Below, piece after piece: positions 21,201 through 33,010 of a stretch of DNA of 64,000 nt (within the stretch, counting starts at the first letter, position 1; each line of letters begins with the position of its first letter). The notes beneath the pieces are model-generated. The model did not search any database, was not told the DNA's origin, and saw only the letters and a program-made list of their open reading frames with translations. A program made the position numbers and the translations under genes. Origin of the DNA: Zizania palustris. Taxonomy: Eukaryota > Streptophyta > Magnoliopsida > Poales > Poaceae. The stretch spans positions 62,196,330 to 62,260,329 of the forward strand of contig JAAALK010000079.1 of the NCBI GenBank assembly GCA_019279435.1, written 5' to 3'.

Positions 21201-24200
21201 TATCGCAAAACACCTTAATTTCATCCATACGCAAGCGAGAAGAAAAAGTCAAGCATGCCCAGTTCCTGATGGATCCTCCATTGAGCATTCTCTGACATAT
21301 CCACAGACAAAACATTTCATTTTTATTCAAACAAAAACATTCTCCTCCATTCAAGAAATTACATGGAATTCAGTTGATCAGAAAAAATCAGCAAATATGT
21401 GGAAACATTGCCATGATTACCAAATACACTCTCCATTAATCTTTGGTCACTAGTATTAATGGAAGCATATAGTTTTGTCCACATGAAAAAACAGTATTGA
21501 TAGGTTTGGTAAAAAATCTAGATTTTGTAATTATGAGAGAATATCAGACACCACATCGATGTCCAAAATATGAAAAGAAAGGTAGAAAATAATAGAAAAA
21601 TACCAGCAGGTGATTATATAAAAAGATATGACATAAAAAACATGATATTATCATCTCTTAGAAATCAGAATTGCTAATATCTATGCAATTACAATGCAGC
21701 TGGGTGGTGGCAAAACATAAATAATTAAAAAAACATTTTTTTCTAGAAATTAAAATCCAGATCAATATGACAGTGCACAGTATAGCTCAAAACAACAAGC
21801 ACATACCTTGTTAGACATGTTCCACTGGCCAACAGAAGGATTACATACTCTCTCTCGTCCAGAGTCATGATATTTAAGCTAAAAGACAGAAATAAGTTCA
21901 TTGCATAAAAGAACCGAAAATGATATCTTTTACCCAAAAGAAATACATTTACCCTTGGAGCAGGGAGTACACGAGCATCAACCAAGCCAGTTGGTTTGTC
22001 ACTTTGATGCCAAATTCCTTGGCATGATAATCATTGACATAGTTGTTCCTGCTAGTTATCTGTGATAATAAAATTGGTTTATTCAAATCAATAGAAAATG
22101 AACAGTCTAGATACGAGCAGAAAAGAACATAGATGAATGTGAAAAGTAAAATGCAGGTAGAACATAGGAAAGTAACAAAATACACCTCTAAAATACTTTT
22201 CTCCCTTTGGGATGGTCTCTCACATGCCAACCTCAGTATACCTCTGACTTGATGCTCATTTAGCTTTCTAGAATAGCGTTGCCCTTCTAGTATGATGCAA
22301 ACCTGAACAAAAAGGTACATTTTATTATAATACCATAAGATTGAACGCATTAGACATAAAGATCAGTATTCAGTAGTTACCTCCATAGGTAAATATGTTG
22401 GTCTACTGTCACTGCCAGCCTGAAGGCATGGCCAGTTAACATATTTCAAAGAATAATTGTATTGGTGTTTGAAGTACTGGACAACAGATACCGTTGTCCC
22501 ATTTTGATCAAACCTGTCAAACAACTCAAAATTAATTGATAATAAGATGAAATGCAATGTGAACAAATAAAAAGGTGCAGCTTGCAAGAAAGTAGATACA
22601 TCAATTCTTTTAATGGATCTGAGGTTAGCCCAGTGATCTTATAGTGTATGGACATATCACGTCGATGGGTAGCCACCACTCGGATTCCTTTAAGGGCTTT
22701 CCTTAGCTATAGAGTGGACACAATGAACAATCAGTTCTTAGGCTTAAAAAAGCTGATTGGGAAAAAGAAACACACCACAGTACATACTTTCAGACGATCC
22801 TGATCATGTAGACGCCTCGAAGCATCACGGATGTTCAGATACTCTAGAGCAAAGTCCATCACCGGCTGAGCCTTGTAAAATGCTGTTGCAGAAATATCTG
22901 AACCAAGGCAAAAGTTCATCAAATTACCATTTTGCAAGTGAGCATCATATATTAATATTGATTATGGAAGTTAGTATACAACAAAAATCATGAAATAAAG
23001 TCTTCTTGATTCAGAAGCAATTTAACCTACGGTCAATCAGGTACTCTCTATGGATGAACACATAATGTTGTAACACCAAAGATCAAATGATCGTGCACAT
23101 ATTAATTCTACTGCATGTCTATAGATAAGAAATAGAGTACAAATGTATGCTTTGAGGTAAAGCATTTGGTACATTACCAATATTAAGGGACAATCCCATC
23201 TGTGTGGGGCGTAAGCTCTGGTAATAGCCTCTCCAGCATTCAACACCACTACCGATCTCACCGTGTCCAAATGATTGTGCGAAAAATGATCTCGAGATGG
23301 ATGTGTACCTGCCAAGTTAATTAGCAAGAAAATATGCTTACATAAGATAAAATCATGAGTAACCAACATTACACAACGCCAAAAAACTGTGGCTTATGAG
23401 GTAGTGGACATGATGTTCATACCTTCCATTGGGGCACTCCCTAAGAGCGATATCAAGAGCTTGTATAGTATCTTGTGGCAATTCACGCTGTCTACCAGCC
23501 ATGAATTGTTTAAGACTATACATGTCTAATTTAGCAACCTCAGTTATTGTCACTCTGTACTCCTTCTCCCTGAAGAAGGAAGAATCATTACAATATGCAC
23601 AATGACTTTCAGCACAAAAATATATTCACCCTATACTCTTTCTCCCTAAAGAAAAAAATCAGTACGATGTGCACAATAGCTATCAATGCAAAAAGGAACA
23701 AGATCAAAAAAATCCATACCCCTTGCTTCCTCTCTGAGGATTTACAATGTTGACGAGAAATTCTCTGTTGTGAAAGGCAATGGACCAGCCGTAAACATGC
23801 CTTTTCTTCCATCATAAACAGGCAGTCGCCCATCCAAGTATTGTTGTTGTAATCTAATAAGCTCTTTAATGATGGTCCTGTTTCGTTCTCGAGAGATCGA
23901 TTCAGGTGTGATAGCAATCTGTACCGGTAAAAACATAGCAATTGCACTTAGAAGGTGAATAGACATGTTGAGGTGAAGTCGTTTGAAAGTCAACTTTAAC
24001 TAAGTATAAAGAAAACATAATTAACATTTATAATATCTAATAAACACTCAATTAAAGCATTTTATGGTTAATTTAATAGAAATAATTTCATGATATATTT
24101 TTCTACAAAATTGATCACAGTAAGACAATTTAGTTAAATTTGTAACGGAAGGAGTATTCAACAAGCCTTAAGAAAAGACAATTGGCAGTAGACATTCTAG

Positions 24201-25086
24201 CATGGTCAACTATTCAGCAAGTACATTTTCAAAAGGATGTAGTGTGATTTCGCTAAAGAAAAGATACATCATACAGTGTATTATAGCGTAGTAGGATTAT
24301 ACAACACGCATGCATTAGGACCCGTGCAGCCAAATTTTTGGAACATTGAACATGAATATGTCCAATTTATTAAAGTAACGTTGTTTCTCTAAAGCAAGAT
24401 ATAAAAGAACTTGAAAGATTACAAACATTAATACATTATTACATTTAGGGTACATGTTAGTAATAGTCATTACTCATTAGAGTTTTTAGAAAACAATTGG
24501 TGTGCGTCGCTTCGGTGGTAAATAGTAAACGTAAAGAACGAAATAAAACCGTGCAAGCGAGGGAGAGAGACCTAGCACATACATCGTAATGATAGATCGT
24601 CTTGTCGGCAAGCTGCACGACGAAGTGGTTGGCGCGGACCCTGCACCTCCTACCGGCCGTCCCGAAACCTGGCCGCGACGGGAACACCAGAGACTTGCTA
24701 GACGTCGGTGGTAGCGCACCGGACGCCGCGACCACCGGCGCTGGGGCCGTAGACGACGAGGACGCCCCCTCGCCCGTCTCCGCCAGCGACACCCTCGTAA
24801 GAACATCCTCCACCGGTTGCAGCGCCGACGCCGCTTCCCCAGCTACAGGGGCGGATCCCGTGCCCCGGGGATGCTCGGCGGCCAAGCCACCTCTCCCGCC
24901 CGGATGGCGCGCGTGGAACTGCCCACCGCGTCCGCTCTCTCCTCCGAACTCGACGCCGCCAGATCGTCCCTGGCCCTGGTCCTGCCCCTGCCCCCGCCCC
25001 CGCTCCCGACCGCCGCCGCCCCCACCCCCACCTCTGCCGCGTCCTCCTCCGCGGCCCCCACGCTGGCCGCCATCGCGCGCAGACAT
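18218..25086 (-). pseudogene. AGO11: Argonaute, AGO5/MEL1 clade, copy B (two frameshifts)
   Basis: Twenty-two exons with the same junctions as copy A: 25086-24583, 23918-23720, 23569-23423, 23308-23178, 22897-22788, 22706-22600, 22513-22381, 22302-22186, 22059-21953, 21878-21807, 21291-21169, 21087-20943, 20823-20702, 20583-20446, 19979-19837, 19751-19686, 19606-19543, 19139-19004, 18922-18849, 18724-18630, 18520-18489, 18396-18218. Exon 2 is 199 nt against 200 in copy A and exon 9 is 107 against 108. Each holds a one-base deletion, near 23769-23775 and 21984-21990. The first leads to a stop at 23744-23742, giving about 226 residues without PAZ or PIWI. Everything else is preserved: all splice signals, FGADVTHP, YRDGVSEG and YYAHL. 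The name AGO11 rests on position beside copy A. Sequencing error could mimic this, but neither site is in a homopolymer. Confidence 0.85.
23551..23701. repeat. 76-bp tandem duplication at exon 3 of copy B
   Basis: Unit 1 starts at 23551 and unit 2 at 23627, each opening with a variant of cacyctrtactcyttctccc. Each spans the start of exon 3 plus its acceptor on the minus strand. Unit 2 therefore carries a second acceptor-like site and a vestigial exon start. Copy A has a single unit. Confidence 0.7.
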
Positions 25087-25167
25087 CGCTACTCTAGACA
25101 AGCAGCGCACAATCACAAGGGGAAATGCTACAAGGCTAGGTCTAGGTCGAGGAGAAGAAGTACATCA

Positions 25168-25178
25168 AATATATATAG
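25168..25178 (-). promoter_or_regulatory. TATA box of Argonaute copy B
   Basis: CCTATATATAT on the minus strand, about 82 bp upstream of the ATG. The surrounding 5' leader aligns with that of copy A, so the promoter was part of the duplicated or converted stretch. Confidence 0.55.
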
Positions 25179-25399
25179 GCCCCGAGAACACCATGTGACA
25201 CGGGCCCACCCACCGCTCCCACTACCTCCAACAACCGCCTATCTCAGCGGGCCCACCCACGATGATTACGCAAGGTTGCAAATCGCAATGATGATACGCA
25301 GTGATTCCTCGGAACTCGAAACGGAGAAGATAAAAATATCAACAAAATGCTATTTTATTTTAGAAATAAACAAATATACATGTAGATAATTTCAACTTA

Positions 25400-26440
25400 A
25401 AACGCCCAAACTTTGAAGAAATGGGGTAAAGATATGTGCATTTATAAATGAAGTAAAAATTTGAAGTTTTTGATTAAGCCATGTGTAGTTTTGGCGTGAC
25501 TGATTTTTTTTTAAAAAAAGTTAACCGTACAACGTGCCTGTGCCTCCCACCTTGTGAAAACTCTTCAAATTTTCTACGACGTAGGGCGTAGGCACATCAT
25601 TTTTCTCTGCAGCAATCGATCGTTGCATGTGAAATCGTATTGGACATGGATTTGAAAGATAGTAGGTAATTATAAAAATAATTTCAAAATTAAAGAATTA
25701 TTCGTGAGACGAATTTATTAAGTTTAATTAATTTACTGTTAACAAATGTTTACTGTAGCAGCGCATTGTTCAATCATAACATAATTAGACTAATTAGATT
25801 TATCTCGTGAATAATTCACCGATTATTTATAATTTATATTTAATATTTTAAAATAGACTAAACTTTTGGAATAAATTTGCAATGGAAGTACTAGTAAAGA
25901 AAAGATAATTGGCAATAGGCATTCTAGTATGATAACTATTCGGCAAGTATATCTTAAAAATGGTATAATCTTTTGGACAAAAAGATACATCATGCAACCG
26001 AGGTGACAGTCAAGCCCTATACTATCAATAGTGTCAAGCCAACACTAATGCTATTTTCAGTGGTGAGTTTCATAACATTGTTTTTTAAAGTCCACATCAG
26101 CTTTGCAACTGAATAAAATATTTTATCTTAATGAAGAGTTTCATTTCACTATTTTTTAGGCTAACCAGTGTAATTAAATGTAACTAACTTTCATGAAAAC
26201 ACCCTATCTATGATGAAACGATTTGACTCTCAGTGGACGTTTCATTTTGTTTCATCCGTCTTGAAAACGGATTAGCACCATGTCACGATGATTATACTAC
26301 TTTCTTCTCTTCCCTCATTATTTGAATGTCGTGTCAGCAAAAAAACTAATGCGTCGTGGTCATTAATACTATAAACCCCGTGAAGTCCGCATTGTGAATA
26401 GTCTAACAATATACGATTTTTAGTGGCCTGTTTGATCACC
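25400..26440. repeat. MITE-like debris (families M1 and M2)
   Basis: At 25660-25870 lies a copy related to M1 but inverted relative to 15435-15730 (cgtgagacgaatt near 25690, tctcgtgaataatt near 25803). At 26050-26410 lies an M2 copy in the same orientation as at 15750: ttttcagtggtgagtttcat at the left, tccgcattgtgaatagtc at the right. No coding sequence recognised. Confidence 0.5.
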
Positions 26441-27384
26441 TATACCTCCCGTGCTATTATTCCTCCGAACATTCAATCCAACGGCAAGATTCAATCATGA
26501 CCAACAAATCAGAAACAATATGGGAACAGAATCGACCAGTTCATGTTTCCTACTTCCTAGTACACACCTACCAATTGGGCCTTCCTGTCTGCATGCAGGC
26601 TTTCTCACGAGTAACAAAATCAAGTTCAGTTTTTGTTTAATCCGTTCAATCATTCGACTTCGGCGTTTAGATCTTGATCAGTTCAATTACCCAAGTTTTG
26701 AGCGGTTCAAATTATATATTGTTAACTGGCTATGCATGTGTTTTAACCTGACAATACATCACCTGAACTCCTGAAGAATTAACCATAAATTCAAGCAGAG
26801 TTATATCTTTTGTAACAACAAAAGGCAGATTGCTGGTAACCGGTAAGAGAATCTCCAAAAACTTCTCCATTTTTGATTCTCTAATTCTCTATTTAGTCAA
26901 CTCTCTAAAAAGATTACTATATCAATCTACTATATGCTCCAAAAAACTATCTATTCTCAACTCTCTAAACAGTTTGCACTCCCTTTTAAAATATAAAAAA
27001 ATTCCAAAGAATTTATTTATTTTTGAAAAAAATACCAAAATCATAAAATTTTCATTTTTTTAAAAAAAGTTTTTTATATTTATTGCTTTTTTCTCTTTCC
27101 TTTTCTTTTCTTTTTTTCTTCATCTTTTCTTCTTTCGTTTTTCTTCATCTTTTCTTAGAATTTTCAAGTACACAGATTATAAAATTTTCAAATTTCAAAT
27201 ATTTAAAAAATCTCTTCATTTCATTTCTTTTTTTATTCATCTTTTCTTCTTTCTTTTTTCACTTTCCCCTTTTATTTTTTCTTTCTTTCTTTTCTTTTTC
27301 CTTCTGGTGTGGCCCAATGTTGTTCTTTTCTCTTTTTATTCTTGCGGCTAATTTTCTTGCGGTGACACTAGCAGATGGGCCCAC
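26441..27384. other. Intergenic, T-rich low complexity
   Basis: 26441-26830 shows nothing recognisable. 26850-27310 is strongly T/C-rich (repeated ttctttt and tctcta runs); the apparent open frames there are composition artefacts. Confidence 0.45.
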
Positions 27385-27625
27385 AATATTATTCACGAGA
27401 CGAATCTAATGAGCCTAATTACGCCATGATTTGACAATGTGATGCAACAGTAAACATTTCCTAATTATGGATTAATTAGGCTTAAAAAATTCGTCTCGCG
27501 AATTATCCTCTGATTCTGTAATTATTTTTATAATTAGTTCACGTTTAGTCCTTCAAATTGATGTCCAAATATCTGATGTGACACGGGCTAAAATTTAACC
27601 CCTGGATCCAAACACCCCATAGTTT
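27385..27625. repeat. MITE-like element, family M1, second copy
   Basis: It shares long blocks with 15435-15730 in the same orientation: gagacgaatctaat, attatggattaattaggctt, tagttcacgtttagtc and the end atccaaacacccc. Substitutions between the copies are frequent, so neither is young. Confidence 0.6.
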
Positions 27626-27987
27626 GGTTTAACCATCTAGTTAACTAATCTTTTGAAGTTTTTTTAACTAGAATGGATAATTTTAATTTGGAGGGGTATA
27701 TAGTCATTTTTTTGATGCTCTAAGGCCATGAAAGTTACGAGCAAAAAGATCAGGCTGCCTCTCTAGCTAGCTACTGGATGGTGTCAGCGTATCTGCAAGA
27801 GGTCTGACTTGAAGGTCTTGTTGCTGTCTAATTGAATAGGATGTGATGTTGCCAATTGTCACTAGTTTGAAATCTCCAAGTCTTGAACTGTGGAAGTTTA
27901 CCTACTGGTCATCATTTGCAAAGTTCTGACTTTTGTAAGACAAGACGATACTGCAAAGTTTAATAAAAATCAGGCCACTGGAATCTG

Positions 27988-28344
27988 TGTTAGAATAAAC
28001 CCAGCGAAGTCGCTGATGATGTGTGTACGTCGTCATCGATGTACGTGTACGTGTGTACGTGCGTGTGTGCTTATCTGTCTTGGTAGCCTGTGAGGCGTGC
28101 GTGAGTGTGAGACTCGGGTGGCAGCACGTGGATGCAGGAGGTCGTGGAGGAGCTGCTTATGAGTTCGTTGCTATGTGGTTAGTTAGAGAAGAGTTAGGAC
28201 TAGCTGTTTGCATGTGTTCATGCGTAGTGTAGGAAAGGTGCATGGCATTCCATGCAGGTTGTGTTAGGCTATAAAACGAAGTGCAATGTAATCAAGTGAA
28301 TGGGCGTTTGTCGCAAAATGTTTGTGCGCCCGGGAGTTCCAACA
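27988..28344 (+). repeat. 5' LTR of the TRIM-like element
   Basis: It contains an alternating acgtgt/gtacgtgc stretch and a TATA-like box (ctataaaa at about 28270), which is a plausible LTR promoter. Differences from the 3' LTR are scattered substitutions and a few small indels. Confidence 0.9.
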
Positions 28345-28965
28345 ATTGGTATTAGAGCCTGGTTGAAGACAAGGGCATCAGCCGAAAGCTGAGCGTCGCC
28401 GGCGGGGCTGCGGCATAGCACACACATGATGCTCGACGCATGCGGCGGCCAGCGAGTGCATGGCCGGCGAGGAGCAGTGGCTCGCCATAGCGGCAAGGAG
28501 CGCGCACGGCGGCGATGTGAGGCCTGGAGGAGTGCTCACGGTGGTCTGCATGCGGCGGAGTGCTGAAAATCGTCGGGTTGTATGTCGGTTCGTGCGAGGG
28601 CGTGTGTCGCCAAGAGGAGAAGGCGTTCGTGCGCCTCGAGATGTGTGTCGTCTGGAGAGAAAAGCTGCGTCTAGAACGTGGAGAAATAGTGTTGTTCATC
28701 GCCAGAAGAGAAGCGGCATGTTGTCGCCGGAGCCGAAGAAGCGGCATGTGGTCGCCGGAGCCAAAGAAGACGGCGTGTGCATCACCGGGGTCAGAGAAGA
28801 TGACGTGTGTGTCGCCAAGAGAAGAGGCGTATGTGCGCCTGAGGATGTGTGTCTCCCGTCGAATGAAGCTACGTTCGGAGCGCGGCGAGATGGCATCGTT
28901 CAGCGTCGACAAGGAAGCAACGTTCTAGTGAGTGCGGAACGACGGTGCTGGGTTTAGGGGGAGAT

Positions 28966-29319
28966 TGTTAGAATAAACCCAACAATATCGCTGATGATGT
29001 GTGCACATCGTCGATGTACGTGTATGTGCGTACGTGCGCGTGTGTGCTTATCTGTCTTGGTAGCCTGTGAGGCGTGTGTGAGTGTGAGACTCGTTCGCAG
29101 CACGTGCATGCAGGAGGTCATGGAGGAGCTGCGCATGAGTTCGTTGTTCTGTGGTTAGTTAGAGAAGAGTTAGGACTAGCTGTTTGCATGTGTTCGTGCG
29201 TAGTGCAGAATAGGTGCATGACATTCCATGCAAGTTGTGTTAGGCTATAAAACGAAGTGCAATGTAATCAAGTGAAGGGCGTTTGTGGCAAGATGTTTGT
29301 GCTCCTGGGAGTTCCAACA
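28966..29319 (+). repeat. 3' LTR of the TRIM-like element
   Basis: Direct repeat of 27988-28344 with the same termini (TGTT...AACA). It is followed directly by the second ATCTG target copy. Confidence 0.9.
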
Positions 29320-29324
29320 ATCTG

Positions 29325-31286
29325 CTCCTCTGAAATCGCATGCACTGGGATCTCTGGCCTCGCCAGTAGAGTTCACTTCAGTTTTGACCCCGGAAACGAC
29401 TCACTAGTCACTACCAGCCTGTGTAACACACTGCAACAGCACCCAGATGTGCTCCGATACAGGAGCTCAAAATGAAAGTAAAAAATGATTAATGGGATCT
29501 TGAAAAGAATCGGGTGAAGAACTAACAACTTTCGACGATTGAACGTGATGTCTGCAAATATAAAGACAATGTGTCGTCGGCTTCGATCGAACAAGATGTG
29601 TAAACATTCTAGTTTCCCCTGTTGTTCCATGCATGTTAGTATAATCACCATTGCTGTATGACGCAACGCAGAATATATATCTGAATATGCATGGCATGGA
29701 TCAGGATCCTTTACCTACCAGCTACCAGCTTCATGCATGCATCCAGCTTATTAATTCCTGAGGCTGTTCATGCATGCTCTGTCCAATGGTTGCACTTGCA
29801 CTGAAAAACAATCTTACAGCTGCTGCCGATCTCTGCTCCTTCACAGGAGTTGTTGGTTGTAATATGAAAATAGTATTACATAGTGATATATAGAAGGGTA
29901 TTGAAAGAATAAAACGTTGATCTGTGAGCTGAAAATTTGTGAGGAGCTAAGAATAATTAGAGTCTCCTTTGGAACGAGGAAATTTAGCTTTGTATATATG
30001 TGTCCATGGCGTACACGCCATTAACCAATCTGTGGTGCCGACACTACCAACATTTGCTGGATTTTTATGCAAATCTTGTGAGCTAAGTGGAGTTGATCCC
30101 ATGGGTATCGGCTCCTGATTCGGCCACCGGTTTTAAGCACCGATTCTTTAATTATGTGTGGAACTAATCCGATTCATGTTAAGACAAGAGCAGTTGTTGC
30201 AAACTCTAGGTACGGTGACGTACCACCCATGCATCGTGTGTGATAACAGTGGTTCTGTATGTAACTTTGATATGTGAGAAACACCACGGTGTGATGGACT
30301 ATATTGAATCAAACAGAGAAGAGATGATGTGTATATTATATCTTGTTCGAGTATAAAGTGAATGTGTCTTTTCCTATCAATTTAAGCTTTTATGTTGGAT
30401 CGGTTGATGCACGCAATTTAATATATCTATTATATTAGGCAAATTTTATGGTACACCGGAACTATTATGAATATTTTTATTTGTTCTGATCTAATAGCTA
30501 ATATTAAAGAAGTAATAAGTCATCTTTGATTTTTTTCGTGTGTATTTTATAATTTTTTGGGCTGATTTTTTTCGCCGTCTAATTATCTGCCGACACTAAG
30601 TATTTTTAATTTTATTTTATTTTTAATCCTAACTAAAACTAATGTCTAGATTAATTTTAAGTATTACTAATGCACAGAGACATTGCATATGTGTAGAGAG
30701 ATTAAAAAGGAGATCCACCGATAAGAAATATACTAATAAAAATCTGGCCAAATTTTTCCATGTCATTATAATTTTTACAATTTTGAAATATGTCATCGGT
30801 GTATCACTGACAAATGAGACCAACCACAGTCAATGACAGTTGCATTTTTCAAATTACATAAAATTGTAATGCCATTTTTACAAATTTCCCATGATAAAAA
30901 TCTGCTCAACTTTTCATGTACCGACTAACCACTGCATGCATACATGGGTTCTTGCTTTGCCATGGCCAAGACAGCTACAGCACACAGCGATGTCAAAAGG
31001 TCAATTTGTGCCAAAAATGTGGCTGAAAGTTTGGAAGAAAACGGCCCATATATGAATGGAATCTCGCCAAAATTCTGGCAATGAACCGTAGACGAGCCAA
31101 GCGTGTTCAACGCTACTGAGTTTTAGCAACCAAAAATCTGGCGAATTCAGGCTTCGAGCCACACAGTAGCACCGCTTCTTGCCATCCCTTTTCAGTTAGT
31201 TAGTCGTTTAAGCACACGATGCAGATCTCATCACTCCGATACGCATGATCAGGTTCCTTTTAGACCTAAAAAATGTTTCTTTCTTA
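29325..31286. other. Intergenic, no gene recognised
   Basis: Short open frames only. A 72-codon frame ending at 29475 runs out of the 3' LTR and is not credible. The region is AT-rich from about 30.3 to 30.9 kb. No repeat with clear ends was found. Confidence 0.4.
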
Positions 31287-31577
31287 GGGCCTGTTTGGTT
31301 CTTTTAGGGACTAAATTAAACTTTAGTCTCCTCTTTTTTATATGACTAAACTTTAGTCCCTTGGTGTTTGGTTCTAAGGACTAAATGACTAAAAGAGAGT
31401 GAGGGATGAGAGATAAGTAGTACTTTTAGTCTCTTTTAGCAAGGTTTTTGGGACTAAAGGGCTAAAGTTTAGGGACTAAAGTTTAGTCCCTTTTAGTCCC
31501 CATGTTTGGCAATTTAGGGACTAAAAGGGACTAAAGTTTAGTCCCTAAACTTTAGCAACCTCAAACCAAACACCCCC
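31287..31577. mobile_element. Tourist-like MITE with TTA target duplication
   Basis: 291 bp flanked by TTA on both sides (31284-31286 and 31578-31580), the target preference of PIF/Harbinger elements. The ends are inverted: gggcctgtttggtt at the left and aaccaaacaccccc at the right. The interior is full of gggactaaa/tttagtccc palindromes and can fold on itself. No transposase. Confidence 0.85.
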
Positions 31578-32198
31578 TTAGGTTAGCATCATGAACCAGC
31601 CCCAACGTTTCACTTGCATCCTGATATACTGCTGCTCCTGACAACCTCAGATTTTAGCTCGATCTCAAGCCTGAAAATTCCTAAATTTTTCATCTTTTCT
31701 TGCGAAGTACCATTTCCGTTCAGAATCGAGTTCGTCCATGGCTGACAACGTTGCTGTCGATTTCTCTCTGTTTCAGCGAAAGGCATTCATTCGTTCGTCA
31801 GGGTTTCGAACGAGGACCTTGGTTTGACTTGTGGATACGATGGTTATCCGTTACGAAAACGGGTTTTGTTTAGTCATAGAATCGGTAGATGCTGCGATCA
31901 CACAGGACAGCAACGTGTCAACCTGCAACAAGCTGCTGCTTATCACACTGCGTGTCAGTATAAACATGCTTCGACGGTCTGGTGAGCCGCAGAAATTAAA
32001 TCATAGGGCAAGTGGTCAGCTGGCCATCCGTCTTCTGCCTCCCACTTGCCATTCTGTTCCGGTTACATGAACTTTTGTCAGATCACATCACGCACTTGTC
32101 AAAACATCGAGGGAGATAGTTCAGTGTTTGACAAAAACAATCAACTCGTTGCGTATATGCTCGACAAATGCCATATGAATCAAGGGGTTCGAGACTAA

Positions 32199-32687
32199 GG
32201 GCATGTTTGGTTGAGTTGTGTCCGTAGAAAAAAACTGTTGTGGGCTGTAGGCTATAGAAAAGTTGCTGTGGAATGTCAGCTGTAAGAAAGCTAAAAGTCG
32301 TTTGACTGAAACGACCGTGGAAAAGCTGCTTGAGTTGTGAGCTGTATAAAAAGTCAATTTATGAAATTTTGTATGGTTGTATAAAGTTGAAATGTCAATT
32401 TATGAAGGTACGTATGGTTGTATGAAATTTGAAATATCAATTTATAGAATTTTGTATGAAATTTGAAATGTCAATTTATGAAATTTTGTATGATTACATG
32501 AAATTTGAAATTTCAATCGACAAATATTAACATTATCAAAGATTCAAAAAGCAGAAGCCAAAAGCTAGAAAATAGGTTTAGAGGAACTTTCACAGTTTCA
32601 CTGCGACAAAAGATGTTTTTACTAAAAGCTGCTGGCTTTTGATTTTCGAGAAGCAAAAATTGCTCCCAAGAGTCAAACCAAAGGATC
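32199..32687. mobile_element. PIF-like MITE with TAA duplication and inner minisatellite
   Basis: 489 bp flanked by TAA (32196-32198 and 32688-32690). The left end is gggcatgtttggttgag; the right end (gagtcaaaccaaaggatc) is its degenerate inverse. A similar-sized element with the same kind of ends sits in the GATA gene intron at 44088-44588. Non-coding. Confidence 0.7.
32356..32515. repeat. Minisatellite inside the MITE, four units
   Basis: About four units of 34-42 bp, each built from caatttatgaaattttgtat followed by a short variable part and gaaatttgaaatgtc. The units differ in length by internal deletion. Confidence 0.7.
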
Positions 32688-33010
32688 TAAATCAATGGTT
32701 TGAGTTTTGAGCAGGCAACATACTAGTACTGTATGTAGAGTTATTTAATCCTACTTAGTACATTTTTTTAATCCTTTTTGCATTTGCACCCATAAAAGTG
32801 GATGTATCATTAAGTTTTCTTGTACTACATAGAAGAATCATCGCTATAAGCCATATTTAATTATAAAACCGACCCAAAAGTCCGTGCAATACGAAGCATG
32901 GCACCCCATTTGTTTATGTTTAACACGTTAATTCCCTTGTTTGTCTTTTGTACGTACATATGACAACCATCCTACCTGCAGTCAGCCTAGCTGTAATACT
33001 GACAAACTTA

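Larger units (their letters stand above)
27988..29319 (+). mobile_element. TRIM-like non-autonomous LTR retrotransposon
   Basis: Complete 1332-bp element. The 5' LTR is 27988-28344 (357 bp) and the 3' LTR 28966-29319 (354 bp); both begin TGTTAGAATAAACCC and end GGGAGTTCCAACA. A perfect 5-bp target duplication ATCTG lies at 27983-27987 and 29320-29324. A primer-binding site resembling the initiator-tRNA-Met complement (ttggtattagagcctgg) starts at 28346. A purine tract (ggggggagat) ends just before the 3' LTR. The internal 621 bp has no gag or pol; its longest open frame, 165 codons at 28460-28957, shows no known domain and contains degenerate 28-29-bp repeats. The element must therefore have been mobilised in trans. 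Confidence 0.92.

Noticed and set aside
18218..25086. Frame rescue by the second deletion in Argonaute copy B
   Set aside because: Both changes are losses of one base, totalling two, and a stop occurs before the second site.
28460..28957. 165-codon open frame inside the TRIM-like element as a gag gene
   Set aside because: No zinc knuckle or capsid features. It is GC-rich and repetitive, with comparable frames on the other strand.
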